A DNA stretch of 64,000 nucleotides from Actinobacteria bacterium IMCC19121 (GTDB lineage: Bacteria > Actinomycetota > Actinomycetes > Nanopelagicales > Nanopelagicaceae): contig CP015605.1 in assembly GCA_002284895.1 (NCBI GenBank), positions 1,442,416 to 1,506,415 on the forward strand, written 5' to 3'. The position numbers were made by a program, and so were the translations under genes. Shown here piece after piece: positions 49,137-58,836 of the stretch. Position 1 is the stretch's first letter; each line of letters opens with the position of its first letter. A model generated the notes under the pieces. The model ran no database searches. It saw only the letters and a list, made by a program, of their open reading frames with translations, and was not told the DNA's origin.

Positions 49137-49955
49137 ATGGCTGAGAAAAACTCCTTCCTTAACTGGGTCGGATTTAAGGGCGAAGAAGAACAAGCGCCTT
49201 CATCCGTCGACCGTATTCGCGAACTTGAATCACAGTTAGCAGATCTCAAATCACGTCGCGACATAACTGGCTTGAGTAAAGAAGAGTTCGAAATTCTTGC
49301 AACAGAGACAGCAATGTCAATGATTAAGTCAGCTCAAGCTCGTGAGAGCAAAGCGCAATCTATTGCGACTCGATTGATTGCAGAAACTAATCGCACAACT
49401 AAAGAAGAGATTGAAGCAGCCGACGCGAAAGCTCGCACTATTTTAAGTGGCGCAGAATCACGTGGACGTAAATACATTCAAGCTGCTGAATCAGAGGCTG
49501 CAGACAAGATAGCTGAAGCCGAAGTTGAAGCTGAATCACTGATTGAAAGCAAGCGCCGCGAAGCATCTGCCCTTGCAACTGCAGCTCGCCGTGAAGGTGA
49601 GCGCATTGTTAGTGAGGCAACTGTAGAAGTTTCTAATTATCGTCAATGGCTCTCAAGTGTTATTACTGAAGCAGAGCGTCTCTACAAGATTCAAACTCAA
49701 TCACTAGATGCTGCAGAATCTGCGATTCATCAATCGCGAGCACGCCTTGAGAGCGCATTTACTCGCCTGGCTGATCTGCAGCGTAATGTCCTTGAAAATC
49801 TCAACTCTGATGACACCGTCATTAACGCTGGCCCAATCCGTGTTGCTAGTCAGCGCACTAAGCCAGCGATATCTGCTCCTAAGAAAAGAGCGAAAAAGCC
49901 TGCCAAGAAAACCGCTAAGAAAGCAGTTGCAAAGAAATCTGCATCGCGTAAGTAA
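49137..49955 (+). CDS. Coiled-coil protein with histone H1-like Lys/Ala-rich C-terminal tail
   Basis: 272 aa. The short N-terminus (NSFLNWVGFKG) is followed by a long Ala/Glu/Arg coiled coil (about residues 25-225), and the last 30 residues are built of Lys/Ala/Pro repeats (PKKRAKKPAKKTAKKAVAKK). The ATG at 49137 follows GAGGT. The overall plan suggests a filament-forming or DivIVA-like scaffold with a DNA-binding tail; that is inference. The acyltransferase follows after 6 bp. Confidence 0.75.
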   Translation: MAEKNSFLNWVGFKGEEEQAPSSVDRIRELESQLADLKSRRDITGLSKEEFEILATETAMSMIKSAQARESKAQSIATRLIAETNRTTKEEIEAADAKARTILSGAESRGRKYIQAAESEAADKIAEAEVEAESLIESKRREASALATAARREGERIVSEATVEVSNYRQWLSSVITEAERLYKIQTQSLDAAESAIHQSRARLESAFTRLADLQRNVLENLNSDDTVINAGPIRVASQRTKPAISAPKKRAKKPAKKTAKKAVAKKSASRK

Positions 49956-49961
49956 TTAGTT

Positions 49962-51707
49962 ATGTCTACTCCCCGCGGTATTCGTTATATCCCTGCCATT
50001 GATGGGTTGCGTGCTGTTGCCGTTATTGCTGTAATGCTTTATCACTTAGGTTTTTCATGGATTCCAGGCGGATTCCTAGGCGTAGACCTCTTCTTTGTAA
50101 TTTCTGGCTACGTGATCACACGCTTACTTTTAGATTCAATCCAGCGCAGTGGTGGATTAGATCTACGTGCTTTCTATAAAGCACGTATCCGTAGATTGTT
50201 TCCACCTCTTGTATTTATGATCTTTGTGACGATTCTTTACATTGGAATCTGGGCACCAGAAACTATGCGCCGATTTGTGAGCGATAGTCCATTTGCACTC
50301 TTTGGTGGAATGAATTGGTGGTTAGTTTTTAGACATACAGACTATTTCGACTCCATTTCTCGCCCACCACTTCTTCAGCACACCTGGTCACTGGGTGTGG
50401 AAGCTCAGTTCTATTTAATCTGGCCACTTATTTTGCTTCTCGTTCTGCGCCAATTCGGAAAAGCCAAAATCCCTGGTGCTGCACTATTGATCGCTGCCAT
50501 TTCAGGTATTGCTTTATTACTTGTCTCATTTGAGGTTGACGCTGCTAATGCCTCACAAGTAAGCCATGTTTACTTTGGTACTGATACTCACAGCATTGGT
50601 CTATTTCTAGGTGCAGCACTTGCGGTTAGTTGGGTTCCGCAGAATCTGCAAGAGCAAGTCAATAGACGAGCGCAAGACTTTATAGATGGCATTGGAGTCA
50701 TCGGTTTTGTTGGATTGCTTGGAGTGTTTTTATTAGTCAATGAAAGTGATCCAACACTTTATAAATTAGCTTTCCCGCTTGCTGGCGTATTTGGTTGTGC
50801 AATCCTGACGAGCATTGTTCATCCAGCTTCTCGATTTGCGCCGATTCTAAGTAGCAGAGTGGCAGTCTGGATTGGTGAGCGCTCTTATGCCATTTACCTC
50901 TGGCACTGGGTTGTATTCCAAGTTACTCGCCCTGCAGTTGATCTTGAAGGATCGACTTGGGCGCTTTATGCACTGCGTATTTTAGTTGTCTTTGCACTTG
51001 CCGACATATCACTTCGCTTAGTAGAGCTACCAGTTAGAAGTGGCCTTGTTGAATATTGGTTCAAAGGGATGAAATATCGCACTAAGAGTGTGCAGAGACG
51101 GCAGAAGAGCACAGTTGTTGCTTCAGTGCTTCTCTTAATACTTGGCACCTCATACATCAGTGCAAACGCTATTTCACAAAGTGATAAAGAAATGGCAGTT
51201 GTTAAACAACAACTTGAACAACCAGTGCAACCAAGTCAGACCTCTTCAGCCCAACCAGGTGGTTTATGGGTAACGGGTGATTCTGTAATTTTAGGAATTC
51301 ACTATGAGCTAGATGCTCGTAGCCATATAGCAATTATTAATGCACGCGTTGGCCGTCAGGCCTCCGAGCTCATTGAAGTAATGAGAGCAGATAAAGCTAA
51401 TGCACCAGATTCACCAGTGATTTTTAATTTGGGAAACAACAACAAGTTGACCTCCGAGCAAGTCTTTTCCGTGTTCGAAGAAGTCAAGAACCAACCCAGA
51501 ATCATCGTTGTTAATACTGCTGTGCCAAGGGGCTGGCGTGATGAAAACAATGCCCTCATTGCCCAATATGCAGCTTTATATGGAGCGACAGTTATCGATT
51601 GGGCCAGTATCTCTATGGGCCATCCTGAATACTTTGCACCCGATGGTGTGCACTTAGTTCCAGCAGGAGTTCGAGCCTACGTGGATGCAATCACCGCAAC
51701 TTTATAG
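49962..51707 (+). CDS. Acyltransferase 3 family protein with C-terminal SGNH-like domain (OafA/OatA type)
   Basis: 581 aa. The N-terminal acyltransferase-3 domain has about ten helices and the motifs AIDGLRAVAVIAVMLYH and FLGVDLFFVISGYVITRLLL. The extracytoplasmic C-terminal domain (about residues 420-581) has WVTGDSVILG and a late DGVH, matching the SGNH Ser and Asp/His. Such enzymes O-acylate peptidoglycan or surface sugars. It starts 6 bp after the coiled-coil gene and ends at a strong bidirectional terminator. Confidence 0.9.
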   Translation: MSTPRGIRYIPAIDGLRAVAVIAVMLYHLGFSWIPGGFLGVDLFFVISGYVITRLLLDSIQRSGGLDLRAFYKARIRRLFPPLVFMIFVTILYIGIWAPETMRRFVSDSPFALFGGMNWWLVFRHTDYFDSISRPPLLQHTWSLGVEAQFYLIWPLILLLVLRQFGKAKIPGAALLIAAISGIALLLVSFEVDAANASQVSHVYFGTDTHSIGLFLGAALAVSWVPQNLQEQVNRRAQDFIDGIGVIGFVGLLGVFLLVNESDPTLYKLAFPLAGVFGCAILTSIVHPASRFAPILSSRVAVWIGERSYAIYLWHWVVFQVTRPAVDLEGSTWALYALRILVVFALADISLRLVELPVRSGLVEYWFKGMKYRTKSVQRRQKSTVVASVLLLILGTSYISANAISQSDKEMAVVKQQLEQPVQPSQTSSAQPGGLWVTGDSVILGIHYELDARSHIAIINARVGRQASELIEVMRADKANAPDSPVIFNLGNNNKLTSEQVFSVFEEVKNQPRIIVVNTAVPRGWRDENNALIAQYAALYGATVIDWASISMGHPEYFAPDGVHLVPAGVRAYVDAITATL

Positions 51708-51727
51708 ATTATTAATTTTAGGGAAAT

Positions 51728-51759
51728 AAAAAACCCCCGCTAATCAGCGAGGGTTTTTT
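51728..51759. terminator. Bidirectional intrinsic terminator
   Basis: Stem A6-CCC-C-CGCT / AGCG-A-GGG-T6 with an AATC loop. It lies between convergent genes (acyltransferase on plus, H1-like membrane protein on minus), 20 bp and 11 bp from their stops, and can serve both. Confidence 0.88.
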
Positions 51760-51770
51760 ACTAATTCTTT

Positions 51771-52592
51771 TTACTTGAACTCACCTGGAATTCCAAAGAC
51801 TGTCGCAGGAGCTGTTTGTCCATCTGAATAAACAGAAGACACACGGAACTGAGTCCATCCAGCGTCACCGCTCTTTGTTACAGCTTGAGTTAGTTGATCT
51901 GCTGGAACAGTTGCGATTGTTGTCCAATCACCAGTTCCATTTGCGCGGATCTCAACGTTATAGCCAGTCAAACCTTCTGTGGCCATTGGTGCTACCCAGC
52001 GAAGATTCAAGCCATCTGCACTCTTAAGTGCAACAAACTTAGATGGGGCTTCAATTGTTGCAACCGCAGCTGTTGTTTCTTCTGGTGAAGCTGACTCTGA
52101 TGCTTCAGCAGACTGTGACATTGAAGGTGCAGGCGCTGCGCCGTCATCACTATCTGTACCTGACTTTGACCAAACGATCATTGCAAGCAAAACAATTCCT
52201 ACTACAACAGCAAATACAACACGTCCTGAAGCACCTTGCTTTGGTGCAGCAGTTGGCTTTGCAGGTACAGCCGCTTTAACTGGTGCTGCTACTGGTGCTG
52301 CTACTGGACGAGAAGATGTGACAGTAACTCTAGGTGCAACCGCTTTCTTTGCACTCTTCTTTACTGGACGCTTTGCAGCAGTCTTCTTCTTGACAACCTT
52401 TTTTGCAGCAGCTTTCTTAGCTGGTGCCTTCTTCGCAGTTTTCTTAGCAACGCTCTTTTTTACCGCGCGCTTTGCGGTTGTCTTTTTCTTAGCTGCAGAT
52501 TTCTTTGCAACTGACTTCTTTGCTACAGCTTTTCTAGCAGGTGCCTTTTTAGCAACCTTCTTCTTTGCTGCGCTCTTCTTCTTTACGGCCAC
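51771..52592 (-). CDS. Membrane protein with histone H1-like N-terminus and FN3-like ectodomain
   Basis: 273 aa starting at GTG 52592, with AAGGAG just upstream. Residues 1-90 are almost only Lys, Ala, Val, Arg and Thr in AAKK/AKK repeats, like the tails of H1/HupB-type proteins. A Pro/Ala/Val linker leads to one membrane helix (VVFAVVVGIVLLAMIVW, about 125-142), then a Ser/Glu-rich spacer and a C-terminal domain resembling fibronectin type III (LNLRWVAP, GYNVEIRANG, WTQFRVSSVY). By the positive-inside rule the basic tail is cytosolic and the FN3 domain external. No known family. Confidence 0.75.
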   Translation of the reverse strand: MAVKKKSAAKKKVAKKAPARKAVAKKSVAKKSAAKKKTTAKRAVKKSVAKKTAKKAPAKKAAAKKVVKKKTAAKRPVKKSAKKAVAPRVTVTSSRPVAAPVAAPVKAAVPAKPTAAPKQGASGRVVFAVVVGIVLLAMIVWSKSGTDSDDGAAPAPSMSQSAEASESASPEETTAAVATIEAPSKFVALKSADGLNLRWVAPMATEGLTGYNVEIRANGTGDWTTIATVPADQLTQAVTKSGDAGWTQFRVSSVYSDGQTAPATVFGIPGEFK

Positions 52593-52647
52593 GAGAACTC
52601 CTTGGATAGTGGTGCGCACGTCAAAAACGCGCGTCTATAGGACAAGG

Positions 52648-53265
52648 TTACCCCAGGCTCCTCAGCATTTGTATGACATGAGGCGCAATTAGGCGCAAAG
52701 CTTTTCCACGATGACTGATGGCATCCTTTTCTTGTGGGCTCAATTGTGCGCTCGAAATACTCATCCCAAGGGGTTGGAAAATGGGGTCATAACCAAACCC
52801 TTCCTGGCCAACTGGTGCATGCAAGATCTGGCCATGAAATAGACCCTCTTCAAGATGGGTGCGACCATCAGGCATTGCTAGCGCAGCAACGCAAGTGAAA
52901 TGCGCGGTGCGTTTGTCTTGGCTGACATTTTTTAATTCATTGAGCAGCTTTTCTAAATTGGCTTGATCATTGCCGTGAGAACCGGCCCATCTAGCTGAAT
53001 AGATCCCTGGATCACCATTGAGAAAATCAACACATAATCCAGAATCGTCTGAAATTGCTGGTAAGCCAGTAGCTTCAGCCGTATACCTGGCTTTTAGTAA
53101 AGCGTTTTCTTCAAAAGTAGTTCCGGTTTCTTCCACATCAACTAAATCAGGAAATTCATCAACCCCAACCAGGTTAATTTCCCCGGGTGCTAAAGCTTCC
53201 AGAATTCTGCGGAACTCAACTAGCTTTCCTTTATTGCGCGTGGCAAGAACTAATTTTTGTTGCAC
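52648..53265 (-). CDS. rdgB: XTP/dITP diphosphatase (RdgB/HAM1 family)
   Basis: Cleans non-canonical purine nucleotides (dITP, XTP) from the pool. N-terminal LVLATRNKGKLVEF binds nucleotide, and SDDSGLCVDFLNGDPGIYSARW and GFGYDPIFQP are the family motifs. The GTG at 53265 shares one base with the rph stop, giving 205 aa; the longer frame would run into rph. The rph-rdgB pair is common. Confidence 0.95.
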   Translation of the reverse strand: MQQKLVLATRNKGKLVEFRRILEALAPGEINLVGVDEFPDLVDVEETGTTFEENALLKARYTAEATGLPAISDDSGLCVDFLNGDPGIYSARWAGSHGNDQANLEKLLNELKNVSQDKRTAHFTCVAALAMPDGRTHLEEGLFHGQILHAPVGQEGFGYDPIFQPLGMSISSAQLSPQEKDAISHRGKALRLIAPHVIQMLRSLG

Positions 53266-53990
53266 TATTTTGAGAGAACTTCTTTTTGCAGCTTGCTCAA
53301 TGTTGCGCAACCATCAACTGCTAAATCTAGAAGTTGATTAAGTAATGCGCGGTCAAATGGAGCACCTTCTGCAGTGCCTTGCACCTCAATAAATCGGCCA
53401 TCTCCAGCAACTACAACATTCATATCTGTTTCAGCACGAACATCTTCTTCATAGCAAAGATCCAACATTGGAACTCCATCAATAATTCCAACACTCACAG
53501 CTGCCACTGAATCACTCAAAGGATTTGCAGTTGCTTTGAGGTGGCCTTGTGCTTTAGCCCAAGTAATTGCATCTGCCAATGCAACATAGGCACCGGTTAT
53601 AGCTGCTGTGCGAGTTCCACCATCTGCTTGCAAAACATCACAGTCGATCACAATTGTGTTTTCGCCAAGTTCCTTCATATTCACAATTGCACGAAGTGAG
53701 CGGCCAACTAAACGGGAAATCTCTTGCGTACGGCCACCTAGCTTGCCTTTTACGCTCTCACGATCAGAGCGTGTGTGAGTAGCACGAGGCAACATCGCAT
53801 ATTCAGAAGTAACCCATCCATTTCCAGAATCTTTTAACCAACGTGGAACTCCGGGAGAAAATGATGCAACACAGAGGACACGGGTCTTGCCGAACTCAAC
53901 TAGAACGGAACCTTCGGCATGGTCAAGCCATCCGCGAGTGAACTTAATTTCGCGCAGGTCATTAACTTGTCGTCCATCATTGCGTGCCAT
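53265..53990 (-). CDS. rph: Ribonuclease PH
   Basis: Phosphorolytic 3' exoribonuclease that matures tRNA ends. 241 aa with [43 protein letters not shown] and [21 protein letters not shown] all intact. It lies between murI and rdgB on the same strand, 16 bp after murI. Confidence 0.97.
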   Translation of the reverse strand: MARNDGRQVNDLREIKFTRGWLDHAEGSVLVEFGKTRVLCVASFSPGVPRWLKDSGNGWVTSEYAMLPRATHTRSDRESVKGKLGGRTQEISRLVGRSLRAIVNMKELGENTIVIDCDVLQADGGTRTAAITGAYVALADAITWAKAQGHLKATANPLSDSVAAVSVGIIDGVPMLDLCYEEDVRAETDMNVVVAGDGRFIEVQGTAEGAPFDRALLNQLLDLAVDGCATLSKLQKEVLSK

Positions 53991-54006
53991 GTGCTGCTCC
54001 TATGTT

Positions 54007-54804
54007 TTATAGATCTTGGTGTTCGACTCGGGTTACTTCTGGACCTAGAAAACGTCGAGCTAAGCTTTCGAAAGCTTTCGCATCGCCAGTTGCTAAGAAT
54101 TTATGTGTTGGGGCACCACTTTGTGCATCACGAAGTAAATTGTTTTCAACCAAAGTGCGATAGAGATCTTTCGCTGTTTCTTCAGCACTTGAAACAAGAG
54201 TGACGCCTTCACCCATTACATAAGAGATAACTCCTGTTAAAAGTGGATAGTGAGTACATCCCAAAACTAATGTGTCTACTTTTGCTTCCATCACTGGTGC
54301 TAAGTAATCGCGAGCAATTTTAGTAATTTCTGGCCCTGAAGTTTCTCCTCGTTCAACGAATTCAACAAAGAGAGGACAAGGGATAGAGGTAATGTGTAAC
54401 TGAGGCGCAGCAGCAAAGGCATCTAGGTAAGCCTTGGAATCAACTGTGGCACGAGTTCCAATAACTCCGATATGACCGCTTCTTGTTGCAGCTACTGCGC
54501 GTCTTACTGCTGGTTGAATAACTTCAATAACTGGAATCTTGTACCGTTCACGAGCATCGCGAAGCATTGCTGCACTTGCAGTGTTGCATGCAATAACTAA
54601 TGCCTTGACGCCTTGTTCTACTAAGAAATCTAAAGTTTCTAAAGCAAACTCACGCACTTCGGCTAGTGGACGTGGACCATAAGGACCTCGAGCTGTATCA
54701 CCGATATAAATTGTTGATTCGTTAGGAAGTTGATCCAGAATTGCTCTGGCAACGGTAAGCCCACCTACTCCTGAATCGAAGATTCCAATGGGTGCATTAC
54801 TCAC
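54007..54804 (-). CDS. murI: Glutamate racemase
   Basis: Makes D-glutamate for peptidoglycan. The two catalytic Cys lie in [10 protein letters not shown] and [11 protein letters not shown], with [16 protein letters not shown] at the N-terminus. 265 aa. The GTG start (54804) is supported by a -10 element 6 nt upstream. It heads the murI-rph-rdgB run. Confidence 0.96.
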   Translation of the reverse strand: MSNAPIGIFDSGVGGLTVARAILDQLPNESTIYIGDTARGPYGPRPLAEVREFALETLDFLVEQGVKALVIACNTASAAMLRDARERYKIPVIEVIQPAVRRAVAATRSGHIGVIGTRATVDSKAYLDAFAAAPQLHITSIPCPLFVEFVERGETSGPEITKIARDYLAPVMEAKVDTLVLGCTHYPLLTGVISYVMGEGVTLVSSAEETAKDLYRTLVENNLLRDAQSGAPTHKFLATGDAKAFESLARRFLGPEVTRVEHQDL

Positions 54805-54810
54805 AGGCCA

Positions 54811-54816
54811 AGCCTA
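54811..54816 (-). promoter_or_regulatory. -10 element of a leaderless promoter (murI)
   Basis: On the minus strand TAGGCT ends 6 nt before the murI GTG, within the 32-bp gap after the DUF2017 gene. Confidence 0.55.
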
Positions 54817-54836
54817 CCGTGAGCGTGATGTGAAAA

Positions 54837-55412
54837 CTAAATAGCTTCATCCATAAGCGCAACTATTAAGGATTCTTGCAGCCAACCTAACCAACTATAA
54901 ACAGCGTAGACCCCACGCATTGGATCATCTGGTGCTAAAAGTTCTAACTCTTCATGGCTGGTTTGTTCAACCTTTAACCGAACACCCAGTGCCAAACGAA
55001 TATCGTTCATGGCGCCTAACCAATCATTAGCACCATCATGATCCACTTCAATAATTCCATCTAATGCACTCTTTAATGTTATTCGCATGGACATAGAGTG
55101 TGCATATTTTTTTGCTCTTAACGTTGATTCGGTGTATCGGCGAAATTCAGCCGCATCTACTTGATCGGCGTATGCATTTGGTAAAAGTCGAAGCAGTACT
55201 TCATCTTCTGGAGGTGAATCATGTGTTGTAATTCCAACCATTGCAGCCAGCGGGTCATCTACATGGTTATCAGTTCGCTCTCCAAGTAGCTCAATGATTT
55301 GTTCAACCAGATTAATGAGAACTTCACGTTCTGATTCAGAAAATTCTGCTACAAAGGCATTATCTCCATGGCGATGGAAACCGTGTTGTTCATCTGAATC
55401 ATGATCTGTCAT
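54837..55412 (-). CDS. DUF2017 family protein
   Basis: 191 aa, acidic and mostly helical, with the DUF2017 pattern ([38 protein letters not shown]). In Actinobacteria this family regularly follows clpS, and here its ATG overlaps the clpS stop (ATGA). A role with the Clp system is suggested only by this linkage. Confidence 0.85.
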   Translation of the reverse strand: MTDHDSDEQHGFHRHGDNAFVAEFSESEREVLINLVEQIIELLGERTDNHVDDPLAAMVGITTHDSPPEDEVLLRLLPNAYADQVDAAEFRRYTESTLRAKKYAHSMSMRITLKSALDGIIEVDHDGANDWLGAMNDIRLALGVRLKVEQTSHEELELLAPDDPMRGVYAVYSWLGWLQESLIVALMDEAI

Positions 55413-55705
55413 ATCGCTTGATCACCTCGTTGCAATGTTGCCCAGAGTCCGTATTCATGCAAACGAGCAACATCGTGTTCCATCTCTTCACGACTGCCCG
55501 TTGAAACAACTGCTTTACCCTCTGTATGGACTTTCATCATGAGCTCATGAGCTTTTTCACGCGAATATCCAAACAGTTCCATTAATACATACGTCACATA
55601 TGTCATCAAATTAACTGGGTCATCCCAAACAATTGTGACCCAAGGCTTATCACCACTAAATATCTCTTTTATTGCTTCTTCAATTTTGTCATCGACTTTA
55701 ACCAT
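55409..55705 (-). CDS. clpS: ATP-dependent Clp protease adaptor ClpS
   Basis: 98 aa. Delivers N-degron substrates to the Clp AAA+ unfoldase. The core [20 protein letters not shown] and [18 protein letters not shown] match ClpS, including the Asp and Met/Leu that line the N-degron pocket. It lies 2 bp after the GH18 gene and overlaps DUF2017 by 4 bp. Confidence 0.94.
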   Translation of the reverse strand: MVKVDDKIEEAIKEIFSGDKPWVTIVWDDPVNLMTYVTYVLMELFGYSREKAHELMMKVHTEGKAVVSTGSREEMEHDVARLHEYGLWATLQRGDQAI

Positions 55706-55707
55706 GG

Positions 55708-57558
55708 TTAGCGAACCACTACTGTAAATTCTGGAGTTAAAACTTGTGCTTCCTTTAAGCTAATTTGGACTCGCAATTTAGTAACTCCCTTCTTGGCTTC
55801 AATCAAGCTCACTTGGAATTCTCCACTTGGACCAGTGGTTGTGGCAGTACCTACATTTTGCCACTTTCCAGATACAAATTTCTGAAGCACAACAACTTGC
55901 CCCGCCAAGAAAGGCAACAAAGTTCCTTTCACAAGCAATTCTTTACCTGACTTCACTGTGGCTGGACGTTCGAGAACAATGCGAGAAAGCAGGACGACTT
56001 TTCCTTCATTACTTACTGACTCTGCGCGTTCCCACGTTCCTTGAGTCGTAAACCTGAATGAAGCACTAGCTCCAATTGTTACGGGAACACTTACGCTTCC
56101 ATCCACGCCGCTTACAAGCTCTGCAATAGGAGTCCATGTACTTTCATTTGATCTTTTGATTTCAAGACTTACAGGAATTCCGGCCACTGGAGATTTGTCT
56201 TTAAGTGTGAGCACGCTTCTCAAGGTGAAGACTCCCCCATAGAAAGTGCCCTTGCTATTTACTTGTTCAACAGTAAGCGTGCTTAAAACGGTATCTGGAG
56301 CAATTGCAAGAGCAACATTTCGCATTGCTGTTGTAGCTGCTAAGTCTTCCATACCAAGTGTCCACAATGCCGCCCCGCCTAAACGATACTTCGCAACTAG
56401 ATTCATCCGTTCTAGGTAGCTTCGATCATTTTGATACCAAACAGTTCGATTGACTGTGCAGGCAGTTGCTGCGCCTTTGGCAGTTAACCCATTAAAAGTT
56501 TGTTGATACGAATAGGTAGCCTCACTATTTTTCACATCAAAGGTTGGAACTGCTTGATCTATTGCTGCCTTGGTAGTTGCATAATTTATTCTAAAAGTTG
56601 AAGCTTTAGCGCCAGCCTGAAGTCCAGGTGGGGCCGTGGCCGGACATGTCCCTGTAACACCAGTTATCCAATCTCTGCCATAACCAGGAAGACCAATAAA
56701 AACTTTCGATGCCGGCATAATTGAAATTGCGTATTGAAGTGTTTTCTCTGTCCAGCTAATTGGGCCGATAGGACCTGGTTTAGCAACTGAGTAGTCGTAA
56801 GTCATAATTCGTAAGCGATCAATACTTGAAGCAATTTCAGCCCAAGAATAAACGTAATAACCCTTTTGTTTCTCTGTTGGATTAAAAGAATAAGGTGCAG
56901 ATATTGAAAGTAGTTTCTGCTGAGCACGCAAGGCAACGCTTAATTCTTTTACAAATAAGACCCAGTTGGGTGCGGTTTTTGGCCAAGTTGTGTTTCCATC
57001 CACAAATGCAAAGCCTTCAAAATCTAGGTCAATTCCATCAAATGAATATTTGTTCACAAGATCTACTATCGTTTTCACGATAGTCGTTCGAACTTCAGGC
57101 TTAGCTAGGTAGCCTGACAAAACTAATTTATCCGTACCGTCAGTTATAGTTGGAATCAGCTTTAATCCAGTCTTTCGCATTAAGCAGATTGTGTCGGCAA
57201 TAGGCCATGACGGGTTCGCTGTTGAATAATCATCTCTGATCAATGTTGGGCTTTTCAAGGTATACCAAAATGGCATTACTTCTTTCATTAAATCTTTATT
57301 TGTATACAAGTATGAAGAATTAAGAAGTGCCAAGTCTTCAGCTGAATACTCTTTGTCTTCACAAGTAACGGGAGAGTTTGCTGCAGGAGTTGGAAGTGTT
57401 GGTAATTTCTTAATAAATGGCAATACTGTCTTGACGGAGTAATAAGGAATCCAGCCAGAAACAATCTTGCGAGGTTGATTATCGACCGCTAGTGCAGGTG
57501 GTACTAATGAAATCGTCATTAGTAGTGCAAGAGCAATGTAAGAACTGCGCCTCATCAT
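55708..57558 (-). CDS. Secreted glycoside hydrolase family 18 protein with C-terminal Ig-like domains
   Basis: 616 aa with a signal peptide ([22 protein letters not shown]). The GH18 barrel (about residues 30-400) has the DxxDxDxE motif as [11 protein letters not shown], plus [10 protein letters not shown] and GLPGYGRDW. Two or so beta-rich repeats follow (about 420-616). It resembles chitinase-like or spore-cortex-lytic-type GH18 proteins that act on peptidoglycan or chitin. The ATG at 57558 overlaps the DUF3039 stop by 1 bp. Grouping a secreted enzyme with clpS and DUF3039 is unusual. Confidence 0.88.
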   Translation of the reverse strand: MMRRSSYIALALLMTISLVPPALAVDNQPRKIVSGWIPYYSVKTVLPFIKKLPTLPTPAANSPVTCEDKEYSAEDLALLNSSYLYTNKDLMKEVMPFWYTLKSPTLIRDDYSTANPSWPIADTICLMRKTGLKLIPTITDGTDKLVLSGYLAKPEVRTTIVKTIVDLVNKYSFDGIDLDFEGFAFVDGNTTWPKTAPNWVLFVKELSVALRAQQKLLSISAPYSFNPTEKQKGYYVYSWAEIASSIDRLRIMTYDYSVAKPGPIGPISWTEKTLQYAISIMPASKVFIGLPGYGRDWITGVTGTCPATAPPGLQAGAKASTFRINYATTKAAIDQAVPTFDVKNSEATYSYQQTFNGLTAKGAATACTVNRTVWYQNDRSYLERMNLVAKYRLGGAALWTLGMEDLAATTAMRNVALAIAPDTVLSTLTVEQVNSKGTFYGGVFTLRSVLTLKDKSPVAGIPVSLEIKRSNESTWTPIAELVSGVDGSVSVPVTIGASASFRFTTQGTWERAESVSNEGKVVLLSRIVLERPATVKSGKELLVKGTLLPFLAGQVVVLQKFVSGKWQNVGTATTTGPSGEFQVSLIEAKKGVTKLRVQISLKEAQVLTPEFTVVVR

Positions 57559-57827
57559 CACTTATCTTCTGGTTCGGGTTTTAACCCTGCATAAATCTCT
57601 TTGCACGTTGGGCAGATTGGATATTTTTCTGGATCACGAGAAGGTATCCATTTTTTGCCACAAAGGGCTTTTACAGCTTTTCCAGTCACAGCAGATTCTG
57701 TGATTTTTTCCTTTTTCACATAATGAGCAAATCGATCATGGCCACCATCATCTTCTTGGAGGTCAGGTCTAGTTAAGAGATCGGTATCAGATTCCGTCTC
57801 AATTCCGCGCTTTCCAAAGAGGCCCAT
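57558..57827 (-). CDS. DUF3039 family protein
   Basis: 89 aa, actinobacterial. The family core HDRFAHYVKKEKITESAVTG continues to ALCGKKWIPSRDPEKYPICPTCKEIY. Three Cys (CGK, CPTC) and His could bind zinc. Function unknown. It is the first gene of the minus-strand run DUF3039-GH18-clpS-DUF2017 and is divergent from argF across 54 bp. Confidence 0.88.
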   Translation of the reverse strand: MGLFGKRGIETESDTDLLTRPDLQEDDGGHDRFAHYVKKEKITESAVTGKAVKALCGKKWIPSRDPEKYPICPTCKEIYAGLKPEPEDK

Positions 57828-57869
57828 GAGGTGGATAAGAATACCTTTGGCGATGGCAAAACTACCTAG

Positions 57870-57875
57870 TAGAAT
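57870..57875 (+). promoter_or_regulatory. -10 element of a leaderless promoter (argF)
   Basis: TAGAAT ends 6 nt before the argF ATG at 57882, with no Shine-Dalgarno sequence. Confidence 0.65.
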
Positions 57876-57881
57876 TCACAA

Positions 57882-58820
57882 ATGAAGGACTTACTGCGCA
57901 CACAAGATCTCAGCCGTGATGATGTTGAGCTTTTGCTGGAAACCGCTGCGGCGTTTGCCGAAGATCCACTTCGTTCTAAAAGCGCTTTGGCCAATAAGAG
58001 CGTTGTCATTTATATGACAAAGCCTTCAACCCGTACTCGACTTTCTTCTGAGACCGCTGTTGCTCATTTAGGTGGCACGCCTATCTTTATTCGTGGCGAC
58101 GAATTGCAATTAGGTCGCGGGGAAACTATTGCCGACACAGCAAAGATTATTAGCGGATATTGCAGCGCACTAATCATTCGCACATTTGCTCAGGCTGATG
58201 TGGATGAATTAGGTGCACATGCATCTATTCCAGTTATTAACGCCTTAACTGATGATGATCATCCAACCCAGTTACTTGCAGATTGGTTAACAATTCGCGA
58301 AAACTTTGGAAAAGATATTGCTGGACGAAAATTTGTTTACCTTGGTGATGGTAACAACATGTCACATGCTTGGCTCATCATGGGAGCGATTATGGGGGCT
58401 CACGTTGTTGCAGCTACACCAACAGGTAAATGGGCGCCAAATCCAAAAGTTGTAGAAATTGCTAAAACCATTGCAGCAAAGAGCGGTGGAAAAGTTGAAG
58501 TAGTTCATGATCCAGAAAGTGCATCTAAAGATGCATCGGTGTTATATACCGATGTGTGGATGTCGATGGGAGATTCTGAAAGTGAACGTGATGAGAAAGT
58601 GCTAGCACTCTCACCATTTGCAGTGACAGAGAATTTATTTTCACTGACAAATAAGGATTCAATATTCATGCACTGTTTACCTGCGCACAGAGGTGAAGAG
58701 GTTGAGGCCTCTGTTATCGATGGTCCACGTTCTGTGATTTGGCGTGAGGCATATCATCGCCGCACAACGATTCAATCGCTACTTTTTCACCTCACAAAGG
58801 GTGACTTGAAAGGCAACTAG
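57882..58820 (+). CDS. argF: Ornithine carbamoyltransferase
   Basis: Forms citrulline from ornithine and carbamoyl phosphate. Carbamoyl-phosphate motif STRTRLSSETAV, ornithine-binding DDDHPTQLLAD and SMG region, and catalytic HCLPAHRGEEVE are present. 312 aa. It stands apart from other arginine genes in this window. Confidence 0.96.
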   Translation: MKDLLRTQDLSRDDVELLLETAAAFAEDPLRSKSALANKSVVIYMTKPSTRTRLSSETAVAHLGGTPIFIRGDELQLGRGETIADTAKIISGYCSALIIRTFAQADVDELGAHASIPVINALTDDDHPTQLLADWLTIRENFGKDIAGRKFVYLGDGNNMSHAWLIMGAIMGAHVVAATPTGKWAPNPKVVEIAKTIAAKSGGKVEVVHDPESASKDASVLYTDVWMSMGDSESERDEKVLALSPFAVTENLFSLTNKDSIFMHCLPAHRGEEVEASVIDGPRSVIWREAYHRRTTIQSLLFHLTKGDLKGN

Positions 58821-58823
58821 CAC

Positions 58824-58829
58824 TAGCAT
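58824..58829 (+). promoter_or_regulatory. -10 element of a leaderless promoter (pntAA)
   Basis: TAGCAT ends 7 nt before the pntAA ATG at 58837, only a few bases after the argF stop, giving the transhydrogenase operon its own start. Confidence 0.55.
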
Positions 58830-58836
58830 TCTGCTC

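Noticed and set aside
51979..52692. Long open frames on the plus strand opposite the H1-like gene
   Set aside because: They are Phe/Leu/Cys-rich mirror images of the AAG/GCT repeats on the minus strand and have no ribosome-binding site or family resemblance.
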